Below, piece after piece: positions 8,155-14,832 of a DNA stretch of 64,000 nt. The DNA is from JARYLZ01 sp964388275 (GTDB lineage: Bacteria > Bacteroidota > Ignavibacteria > SZUA-365): positions 14,977-78,976 of the forward strand of contig CAYLZD010000017.1 of assembly GCA_964388275.1 (NCBI GenBank). The letters run 5' to 3'. The notes beneath the pieces are model-generated. The model was given only the letters and a program-made list of their open reading frames with translations, was not told the origin of the DNA and made no database searches. A program made the translations under genes and the position numbers. The stretch's first letter is position 1; every line of letters starts with the position of its first letter.

Positions 8155-8883
8155 ATGCCGCAAAACGCCTTCGACGTCATCATACTGATTGGCCGTCCCG
8201 CCTCCGGAAAGTCGGAAGTGATCGACCATCTGAAAAAAACTCCTGTTCAGGATCGTCTCGACCGTTTTCACATCGGGGAATTCGAGGAGATAGACGATTT
8301 TCCGATGCTATGGACCTGGTTCGAGGAGGATGCCATACTCGAGAAAATCCTCGGCCAACCCCGCATTCACACCGACGCGCAAGGATATTTCCTGCACCGG
8401 TACCAATGGGATCTGCTGATAGAACGAATCTCGCTGGAATACGACAAGCGCCTGCGGGACGACGGCTATCACGGCCGCTTCACCACCATCATCGAGTTCT
8501 CCCGCGGCGTTGAACACGGAGGATACGCTTCGGCATTCCGACACCTGAATGAGCGCATACTGAGGGAGGCGGTGATAGTGTATATCGACGTGACGTACGA
8601 GGAGTCCCTGCGCAAAAATCGGAAACGCTTCAATCCCGCCAGGCCCGACAGCATTCTGGAGCACGGATTGCCGGATGCAAAACTCGAGCGGCTGTACAGA
8701 GATGTGGATTGGGAGGAAATCAGTGCGGGATCGGGCACGCACATCGGAATCAAGGGCGTACATGTACCATATGTGGTGTTCCACAATATGCCGAGTAAAA
8801 CCGATGATCCTGCGCTGCTCGGCCCGGCGCTCGAAGATGTGCTTACGAGGGCATGGTCCCTTCGTTCAGGCGTCGCCGGATAG
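8155..8883 (+). CDS. P-loop NTPase/kinase-like protein of unknown function
   Basis: 242 residues, starting at ATG 8155. FDVIILIGRPASGKSEVIDHL contains a clear Walker A (G13-S20). The order of blocks resembles small nucleoside or adenylate kinases: P-loop, a lid-like Arg/Lys-rich segment (SLRKNRKRFNPARPDSILEHGLP), then a C-terminal segment ending near VPYVVFHNMP. I cannot name a specific family, and the substrate is unknown. Residues 105-125 (GRFTTIIEFSRGVEHGGY) look like an active-site loop. It is divergent from the GH13-like gene, with about 100 bases between them. Confidence 0.75.
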   Translation: MPQNAFDVIILIGRPASGKSEVIDHLKKTPVQDRLDRFHIGEFEEIDDFPMLWTWFEEDAILEKILGQPRIHTDAQGYFLHRYQWDLLIERISLEYDKRLRDDGYHGRFTTIIEFSRGVEHGGYASAFRHLNERILREAVIVYIDVTYEESLRKNRKRFNPARPDSILEHGLPDAKLERLYRDVDWEEISAGSGTHIGIKGVHVPYVVFHNMPSKTDDPALLGPALEDVLTRAWSLRSGVAG

Positions 8884-8916
8884 CGTTTTTCACACCCGCT
8901 GCAACCGCCTGCGGAT

Positions 8917-9624
8917 TCACCGGTCCGCCGCGAACGCTTCGAATCGTCCGATGCTTTCCGGCGTCCCGAGATCGAAGCAGTTACCCTTGTAGCATACCCC
9001 GCGCACCCTCCATCCATTGCGGATGGCGGCTCGATAAATGTCGAAAATGTCTGAGAATCCTTCGGGGAAACCGAGGTCGAAAATATCTTCACGCACGGCG
9101 TGTATGCCGCAGAAACCGAAACGGCGGGCGTCCGGAGCGAAAAGCTGCCCGTCCGCTTTCCACGCCTCCTTCCCCAGGAAGTTCATGTATGAATCGAACA
9201 GCACCGCCCGCGAAGTGCGCCGCTCGTTTACGGCCAGCGCGGCCACGGCATCCGCATCCTCAAGCGCATCGATGAGCCGGTAGAGATTGAAATCCGTGAC
9301 AATGTCCGCATTGTGGACGAGGAACGGCCCTTCTCCCAGCAGCAGCGGTCGGGCATGGAGCAAGCCGCCTCCCGTGCCGAGTATTTCGGCTTCACCGCTG
9401 AGAATCACCCGCGCGGTATAAGCGAAGTCGCGGAAATGACTCGCCATCAGCGCGGCATGATGATGCGCATTGACGACTATCGGATCGCAACCGTGCAGCG
9501 ACAGAGCCTCCACCGCACGGGCAATCATCGGTTTTCCGGCCACTGGTATCAGGGCTTTCGGGATGTCGTCGGTGAGCGGCGCCAAACGGGTTCCGAAACC
9601 CGCAGCCAGAATCATGCCTTTCAC
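8917..9624 (-). CDS. MurU-like sugar-1-phosphate nucleotidyltransferase
   Basis: 235 residues. KGMILAAGFGTRLAPLTDDIPKAL is the nucleotidyltransferase signature (GxGTR...PKxL), VHNADIVTD carries the metal-binding Asp, and NCFDLGTPE is near the C-terminus. The start is chosen at GTG 9624: it forms a GTGA overlap with the stop of the preceding gene and lies seven bases after a GGAG. Short enzymes of this type include MurU (MurNAc-1-phosphate uridylyltransferase). The upstream gene is AmgK-like, and amgK-murU pairs are the known anabolic peptidoglycan-recycling route in Pseudomonas. MurU is therefore the best inference, but the sugar is not proven. Confidence 0.82.
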   Translation of the reverse strand: MKGMILAAGFGTRLAPLTDDIPKALIPVAGKPMIARAVEALSLHGCDPIVVNAHHHAALMASHFRDFAYTARVILSGEAEILGTGGGLLHARPLLLGEGPFLVHNADIVTDFNLYRLIDALEDADAVAALAVNERRTSRAVLFDSYMNFLGKEAWKADGQLFAPDARRFGFCGIHAVREDIFDLGFPEGFSDIFDIYRAAIRNGWRVRGVCYKGNCFDLGTPESIGRFEAFAADR

Positions 9625-10016
9625 CACCACGCTCCGCGCTCGACGTGCTCGACTTCAACCGCAACACCGGTGTCGCGCAAATAGCCGGCAAGTCGCTCGG
9701 CGCAATACACCGATCTGTGCTGCCCGCCGGTGCATCCGAAGGATACCGCGAGTCGATCGTAGCCGCGTTCACGGTAGACCCGAACGGCGATATCCACGAG
9801 TTCCGCGGTCGCGTTGATGAATTCCGACACTGTGGGAAACCCGTGGAAATAATCGACGACGTCCGCATCGAGTCCGCTCTGCATCGCCAGATCAGCCTCG
9901 TAGACCGGATTAGGCAGGCAGCGGCAGTCGATGACAAAGCCGCCGTGGCCGTGAGGATCGGCCGGTATGCCGCTGCGATGATAACCGAAGGAGGCGATAT
10001 GGACGACAGGGATCAT
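9621..10016 (-). CDS. Free-standing RapZ C-terminal domain protein
   Basis: 131 residues matching only the C-terminal half of RapZ (YvcJ/UPF0042). It begins VVHIASFGYHRSGIPADPHG, then VIDCRCLPNPVYEADL, GLDADVVDYF, and the diagnostic VSFGCTGGQHRSVYCAERLA (GCTGGQHRS at 94-102). The N-terminal P-loop domain is absent, and the ATG is immediately coupled to the upstream gene by an ATGA overlap (10013-10016). In E. coli this half of RapZ binds glucosamine-6-phosphate and the GlmZ/GlmY RNAs (established). Here it lies between a sugar kinase and a nucleotidyltransferase, which suggests a sensor or accessory role in amino-sugar metabolism (inference). Confidence 0.88.
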   Translation of the reverse strand: MIPVVHIASFGYHRSGIPADPHGHGGFVIDCRCLPNPVYEADLAMQSGLDADVVDYFHGFPTVSEFINATAELVDIAVRVYRERGYDRLAVSFGCTGGQHRSVYCAERLAGYLRDTGVAVEVEHVERGAWW

Positions 10017-11050
10017 GACGGCTCCGTAAAATCATTGTCGCGAAGCGATTGAGCTGTTTCAATGAAGAAGGAAGAAAGATAATTCAGGCGTTTCATAACG
10101 GGCGCATTCCGGGCCAGCCATTCCAGGTTCTCGAGCGCCGGCGGGATCGACGAGCGGAAGCCCGGTTTATTTTTTGCGAAGCCGAGATTTCCGAAAGCGC
10201 CCAAAGCCTGCATGACGCGCGCGACCGCATAAGCGTAAAACTCGCCGACAAAGCGATCCTCGTCCACGGGAATGCGCAGGGATACTTCGCTCAGATATCC
10301 GGTGAACAGCAACAGGCGGTCCGCGGGTGTGATCATCGCCTTTGCATCGAAAAGAAGAGATGCCGCGTCATAGGCGAGAGCGCCGCGACGGCCGGACTGG
10401 TAGTCGATGTAGCGAGGGGACCCGTCTTTGATCATCACGTTGCGCGACTGGAAATCGCGGTACAGGAAGAAGCGGCGATCGGCTTTCAGGAGTTCCCGCA
10501 GCAGCGTGTCGCAGTCGCGCTCGAAAGCCGCGGCATCGTAGCGCGGGCGCAGACGGTCGAGAAACATCTCGCGGAAGTACCGGAAATCGAAGCGCAAGGC
10601 CGCTTCGCCGAATTCCGCGTGCTGGTAGCAGAGTCCGTAATCGATGCTCTCGGCGGCGTCGATCTGAAACATCGCCAGATCGCGGAGCACAAGCGCGTAC
10701 ATGCGCCGCACTTCCGGCGTCAAGTCCGCGCCGTCGCGCCTGTCCAGCTGCCAGTCGAACAGCAGAACGTCGCCCAGATCTTCCTCCAAATAGAAAAGTC
10801 CGTCCGGTGAAACCGCATGTATGTCCGGGACCGGGAGCCCCGACGCGCGGAAACCGCGGGTGAAGCCGATGAAGGCGCGGTTCTCGGCGACATTCGCGCC
10901 GTACACCCCTATCGAGGTCAGCGAAGGGCCGCGCAGGCGGTAAAGACGCCGCTCGGAGCCGTCACCGCGGAGAGTCGCGCAAACAGCCGCTTCCTCGCCG
11001 AACGTTTCGGCGAAAAGGGCGCGGAGACGAATTTCGGGTGCCGTGTTCAT
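10013..11050 (-). CDS. AmgK-like aminoglycoside-phosphotransferase-fold sugar kinase
   Basis: 345 residues from ATG 11050; the open frame extends 12 codons further with unconvincing sequence. The APH fold shows a GDGSERRLYRL nucleotide loop, ENRAFIGFTRGFRASGLPVPDI, LEEDLGD, and the catalytic loop YRDFQSRNVMI (D199, N204), followed by PRYIDYQSGRRG with the metal-binding D216. This pattern (YRDFQSRN...DYQ) matches the AmgK group, which phosphorylates MurNAc/GlcNAc at the anomeric position (family knowledge), rather than antibiotic kinases. It is the first gene of a three-gene overlapping operon with the RapZ-C and MurU-like genes. Confidence 0.85.
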   Translation of the reverse strand: MNTAPEIRLRALFAETFGEEAAVCATLRGDGSERRLYRLRGPSLTSIGVYGANVAENRAFIGFTRGFRASGLPVPDIHAVSPDGLFYLEEDLGDVLLFDWQLDRRDGADLTPEVRRMYALVLRDLAMFQIDAAESIDYGLCYQHAEFGEAALRFDFRYFREMFLDRLRPRYDAAAFERDCDTLLRELLKADRRFFLYRDFQSRNVMIKDGSPRYIDYQSGRRGALAYDAASLLFDAKAMITPADRLLLFTGYLSEVSLRIPVDEDRFVGEFYAYAVARVMQALGAFGNLGFAKNKPGFRSSIPPALENLEWLARNAPVMKRLNYLSSFFIETAQSLRDNDFTEPS

Positions 11051-11532
11051 GTCGTGCAGAGTGCGCCGGAAGACCGGACGGACCAAAGATATTCCGCGGC
11101 GCGCCGGAATGAAAGCGACGATCGGAATGCATCGGATGCGCGAGCAGGGAGCCGCGCAGGGCAGGGAAACACCGCCCGGCCGGATGCATCGTGGAATCCC
11201 TCCGCCGCATCGGGAGCGAACGCCGCCTGGTCAACATGCTGTGCGCCGACCGCCATATGGATCCGGAAACGGGCGCGCTGACGAAGATCCGGAATTCGCG
11301 CTCGGATTTTCCGGATTCGCGGATGCCGGTCTGAGACGGCGTTATCAGGGAAGAGGAATACACTCCGCTGCTCGAGCATGTCCGCTCGCTGTCACAGGGG
11401 CGGGTCAGGCCGACGCGGCGGTGACAGGTATGAAAAACCGGCGGCGCTCCGCGCGAAAAGAGCGGCCATCGGATCCCGCCGACGGCGGAGTGGAGATTTG
11501 CCGCGGTATGGGGTTTTCCATACTATTGTCCC
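11051..11532. other. 482-base gap between divergent genes, with a possible gene remnant
   Basis: Divergent intergenic region between the AmgK-like gene and the small exported protein at 11533. It should hold promoters for both. I could not assign boxes with confidence. The only coding-like signal is the interrupted frame at 11191-11424, listed separately. Confidence 0.6.
11191..11424 (+). pseudogene. Possible degraded coding remnant with an internal TGA
   Basis: In one frame the stretch reads VESLRRIGSERRLVNMLCAD, then RHMDPETGALTKIRNSRSDF and PDSRMPV, a TGA at 11332-11334, then DGVIREEEYTPLLEHVRSLS up to a final TGA at 11422. Most codons in the first part end in G or C, as in neighbouring real genes, and the amino-acid composition is protein-like on both sides of the internal stop. 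I do not recognise a family. It could be the eroded end of a gene, a very short real gene (11191-11334), or chance. Confidence 0.3.
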
Positions 11533-12072
11533 ATGAAACGCGGCCTCTCGCTGTTCATGATTTTTCTCACGCTGCTTCATACCGGCGGTCCGATGTTGTT
11601 GTTCGGCGTGCAGCGGCAGCAGATATCCCGCGAGATGCGCAGGCTGATAAAGACGCGGGTTCCGGATTCACAACTCGTTCTCCTCGGGATTGCCAAGGAA
11701 CTGGAGCGCAATCCCGGGACGCGCTTCAAACGCATGCACGAACGGGAATTCCGGCTTGACGGCCGCATGTACGACGTCGTGCGCAAGGAAAGCCGCGGCG
11801 ACACCACCTGGTATCACTGCATCGAGGACGAAAAGGAGACCGCCCTGTTCGCCCGCCTGGACGAAATGATCCGGGATGAAATGAACGGCGATTCCGAGCG
11901 CAACAGGCAGGCGGCCGATCTTCTGCGACTCTGCTCCTCGCCCTATCTCGGCGCGCCGTCCGCGCGAGCCGCGGTTGTGCCGCCGGTGTTCGAAGCGCCG
12001 GCCGATGCGCCCGAACGGATCCGCAACCTGTATATAATCCCGCCCACACCGCCTCCGAGAAATCCGGTCTGA
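11533..12072 (+). CDS. Small exported or membrane-anchored protein preceding a TonB receptor
   Basis: 179 residues: an uncleaved-looking N-terminal hydrophobic segment (LFMIFLTLLHTGGPMLLFG) followed by QRQQISREMRRLIKT, then REFRLDGRMYDVVRKE and TWYHCIEDEKETALFARLDEM. This layout (N-terminal membrane anchor, then a F(R/K)xxGxMYDVV block and a xxxFHCxxDxKE-like block) recurs in small uncharacterised Bacteroidota proteins often encoded beside TonB-dependent receptors (recollection of the family, function unknown). The C-terminus is Pro-rich (PPTPPPRNPV). It precedes the receptor gene by 171 bases. A link to metal or heme uptake is only suggested by position. Confidence 0.75.
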   Translation: MKRGLSLFMIFLTLLHTGGPMLLFGVQRQQISREMRRLIKTRVPDSQLVLLGIAKELERNPGTRFKRMHEREFRLDGRMYDVVRKESRGDTTWYHCIEDEKETALFARLDEMIRDEMNGDSERNRQAADLLRLCSSPYLGAPSARAAVVPPVFEAPADAPERIRNLYIIPPTPPPRNPV

Positions 12073-12243
12073 AAGGGATTCCGGAATGTAATTTCCGCTG
12101 CTGCGGCGCTCGAAGCCGCGTCCGGCGGACGGTGGTATTTCACGCACCATGCTCTCAAGCATCGCGGAAGATTCATGCCGTCGCGCGGGCGATTGATCCA
12201 CACCGGATAACAAGCACTTAAATTCAACAAGGATTACCAGATT

Positions 12244-14652
12244 ATGCAGGTAAAAATATTCGCATTCGCGGCGCTGCTTCTGCCGGGACTGATGCAGGCG
12301 CAGATGCTGACCGTGACCGATCGCGCTTCGGGCCTGCCGCTCGAACACGCCGTCGTCCGCAGTCAGCACCCGAAGGCGTCGGTCCTGACCGACGCGGAGG
12401 GCCGCGCCGATATAAGCAAGATGAAAGGCGCCGGCGCGATCCGCATAGAGTTGATAGGATACAGGCCGCTGCAGCTGTCCTATGATCGGCTCAAGCTCGA
12501 GAATTATGCCGTCGGACTCGAGCAATCCCCCTTCCGCATGGACGAAGTGACCGTCTCGGCCATGCGCTGGAAACAGGCGCAGCACGACGTGCCCGCGCGG
12601 GCGGTGAGCGTAAGGTCGGAGGATGTTCTCCTCCTGAATCCTCAGACTTCGGCCGACCTTCTCAACTCGTCCGGAGAAGTGTATGTGCAGAAAAGCCAAC
12701 TTGCGGGAGGCAGCCCCATGATACGCGGGTTCGCCACGAACCGCGTGCTGCTCGTCGTCGACGGCGTGCGCATGAACACGGCCATATTCCGCAGCGGCAA
12801 CGTGCAGAACGTCATTTCCATCGATCCGCTCGCCGTCGAGAGGACCGACGTGCTGTTCGGACCCGGCGCCGTCGTTTACGGAAGTGACGCGATAGGCGGC
12901 GTGATGAGCTTTCACACGCTGACGCCCCGGCCGGCTTCCGGCGGCCGCGATGGTTTCTCGGGGACTGCCTTTGTCAGGACATCCTCGGCAAACGCGGAAA
13001 AGACCGGACACGTCGATCTGAATATAGGCTTGCGTTCATGGGGTTTCGCCACGAGCGCATCCTGGAGCGAGTTCGGCGATCTGCGCATGGGCTCGAACGG
13101 ACCCGACGAGTATCTTCGTCCCAAATACGTCGATCGTATCAACGGCATCGACAGCATTGTCGCCAATCCGGACCCGGAGGAGCAAATCCGTTCCGGATAC
13201 AGGCAGCTGAATCTCATGCAGAAGGCGCGCTTCAATCCGAACGACGAGTGGGACGCGGTTTACGGTTTCCAATATTCCAGGACCTCGGATTACCCGCGCT
13301 ACGACCGCCTGCTCCGGCCGCGGGGCGGTTCGCTGCGCTCGGCGGAGTGGTATTACGGTCCGCAGGAATGGATGATGAACGCGCTGACCGTGTCTCACTC
13401 TCCTGACGGCTTCTGGTACGACGACGCGGCCGCCACGTTATCCTATCAGTTCTTCGAGGAAAGCCGGCACGACCGGGATTTCCGGAAGCCGACAAAATAT
13501 CATCGGACCGAGCAAGTGCGCGCCGTTTCGGCCGGGCTGGATTTCACCAAACGGCCCGCCGATGAGCACCGAATCGCGTTCGGTGTGGAAGCTGTTTACA
13601 ACAAAGTCTCTTCGAAAGGAGAAGACGAGAACATAGCGACAGGAGACATTCAACCGGGTCCGAGCCGCTATCCGGACGGCGCGGAATGGGCCTCGCTCGC
13701 TGCTTACGCCAATTACTCCTGGGCCTTGAGGCAGAACCTGTCCCTGCAAGCGGGCATACGTTATTCGCAAGTCTCCCTCGAGGCAGAGTTCGATACCACG
13801 TTCTACGATTTTCCCTTCACCGGCGCAACTCTGAACAACGGTTCGTTCAACGGAAGCCTGGGGGCGGTGTGGAATCCCGTCGACGCTTTGCAGATCAACG
13901 CGGCGCTGTCCACGGGTTTCAGGGCGCCGAACGTAGACGACGTGGGAAAGGTCTTCGATTCCACGCCGGGATCGGTTGTCGTTCCGAATCCGGATCTCAA
14001 ACCGGAGTATGCGTACAACGCGGAGCTCGGCGCGAGCATGGTTTTCGGAACGGCGCTCAAGTTGGATGCGACGCTGTTTGCAGTTTTGCTGAAGGACGCT
14101 CTCGTTCGGAGAAACTACACGCTGAACGGACGGGACAGCATCCTGTACGACGGCGAGCTCAGCCGGGTGCAGGCCGTACAGAACGCCGCCGAAGCCGAGG
14201 CATACGGAGTGCAGGCGCGCATGGAACTGCGTCTGCCGGCGGGTTTCGGCCTGTCGTCGCATTTCACCTGGATGCACGGCGAGGAGGAGCTGGACGACGG
14301 CAGCACCGGAGCGTTGCGCCATGCGCCGCCCTGGTTCGGGACGACACGCCTCACATGGTCCGGCGCCGGTCTTGAAACCGATCTCTACGCGGAATACAAC
14401 GGCGCGGTTTCGAGCGAGGATCTTGCTCCCGGCCTGGAAGGGCGCGACTATCTTTACGCTTTGGATGAAAACGGCAGGCCCTGGAGTCCCGGCTGGGTGA
14501 CGTTGAATCTCAAGGCCCGCTACCGGCTGACCGATTATCTGGACGTCGGAGCGGGCGTGGAGAACATCGCCGACAGGCGGTACAGGCCTTATGCATCGGG
14601 CATAACCGCGGCCGGACGGAACTTCGTGGGTTCTCTGCGCGTGAGATTCTGA
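12244..14652 (+). CDS. TonB-dependent outer-membrane receptor, heme/hemoglobin-receptor-like
   Basis: 802 residues. The signal peptide is at about 1-20. A carboxypeptidase-regulatory-like beta-sandwich (VTDRASGLPLEHAVVRSQHP, LTDAEGRADISK) spans to about 105. The plug domain has GGSPMIRGFATNRVLLVVDG, VRMNTAIFRSGNVQN, VERTDVLFGPGAVVYGSDAI. The C-terminal beta-barrel ends in LRVRF with the terminal Phe typical of outer-membrane proteins. The plug wording matches the hemoglobin/transferrin/lactoferrin receptor group (family knowledge), so heme or heme-protein uptake is the best inference. No heme-uptake partners lie nearby except the small protein just upstream. A strong terminator follows. Confidence 0.93.
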   Translation: MQVKIFAFAALLLPGLMQAQMLTVTDRASGLPLEHAVVRSQHPKASVLTDAEGRADISKMKGAGAIRIELIGYRPLQLSYDRLKLENYAVGLEQSPFRMDEVTVSAMRWKQAQHDVPARAVSVRSEDVLLLNPQTSADLLNSSGEVYVQKSQLAGGSPMIRGFATNRVLLVVDGVRMNTAIFRSGNVQNVISIDPLAVERTDVLFGPGAVVYGSDAIGGVMSFHTLTPRPASGGRDGFSGTAFVRTSSANAEKTGHVDLNIGLRSWGFATSASWSEFGDLRMGSNGPDEYLRPKYVDRINGIDSIVANPDPEEQIRSGYRQLNLMQKARFNPNDEWDAVYGFQYSRTSDYPRYDRLLRPRGGSLRSAEWYYGPQEWMMNALTVSHSPDGFWYDDAAATLSYQFFEESRHDRDFRKPTKYHRTEQVRAVSAGLDFTKRPADEHRIAFGVEAVYNKVSSKGEDENIATGDIQPGPSRYPDGAEWASLAAYANYSWALRQNLSLQAGIRYSQVSLEAEFDTTFYDFPFTGATLNNGSFNGSLGAVWNPVDALQINAALSTGFRAPNVDDVGKVFDSTPGSVVVPNPDLKPEYAYNAELGASMVFGTALKLDATLFAVLLKDALVRRNYTLNGRDSILYDGELSRVQAVQNAAEAEAYGVQARMELRLPAGFGLSSHFTWMHGEEELDDGSTGALRHAPPWFGTTRLTWSGAGLETDLYAEYNGAVSSEDLAPGLEGRDYLYALDENGRPWSPGWVTLNLKARYRLTDYLDVGAGVENIADRRYRPYASGITAAGRNFVGSLRVRF

Positions 14653-14671
14653 ACCGGACATGTGATAGAGT

Positions 14672-14726
14672 CGCCGGATCCGCGACGGGCGGTTCGAGCC
14701 CCGCGCGGCGGATCCGGCGCGTTTTT
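14672..14726 (+). terminator. Rho-independent terminator of the TonB receptor gene
   Basis: A perfect 12-bp stem, CGCCGGATCCGC (14672-14683) with GCGGATCCGGCG (14708-14719), encloses a 24-base loop and is followed by GTTTTT. It lies 20 bases past the receptor stop. Confidence 0.85.
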
Positions 14727-14832
14727 ATATCCTCCGGTTCCTCCAGTCCTTTGCTCATACCCGCGGCCGCGCGTACATTTACTTCTCCCGCCGGAGAAAA
14801 TCACGCGGCGGCAAGCAATTCCGGACACGCAC

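Noticed and set aside
10013..11050. Antibiotic (aminoglycoside) resistance kinase
   Set aside because: The APH fold is present, but the YRDFQSRN catalytic loop and the MurU/RapZ-C neighbours fit the AmgK sugar-kinase group better.
11668..13011. 447-codon minus-strand open frame
   Set aside because: Antisense to the small exported protein and the TonB receptor, both well supported.
14691..14705. GGTTCGAGCCC, like a tRNA T-loop
   Set aside because: It is the loop of the strong terminator after the TonB receptor gene. No D-arm, anticodon arm or acceptor stem can be built around it.
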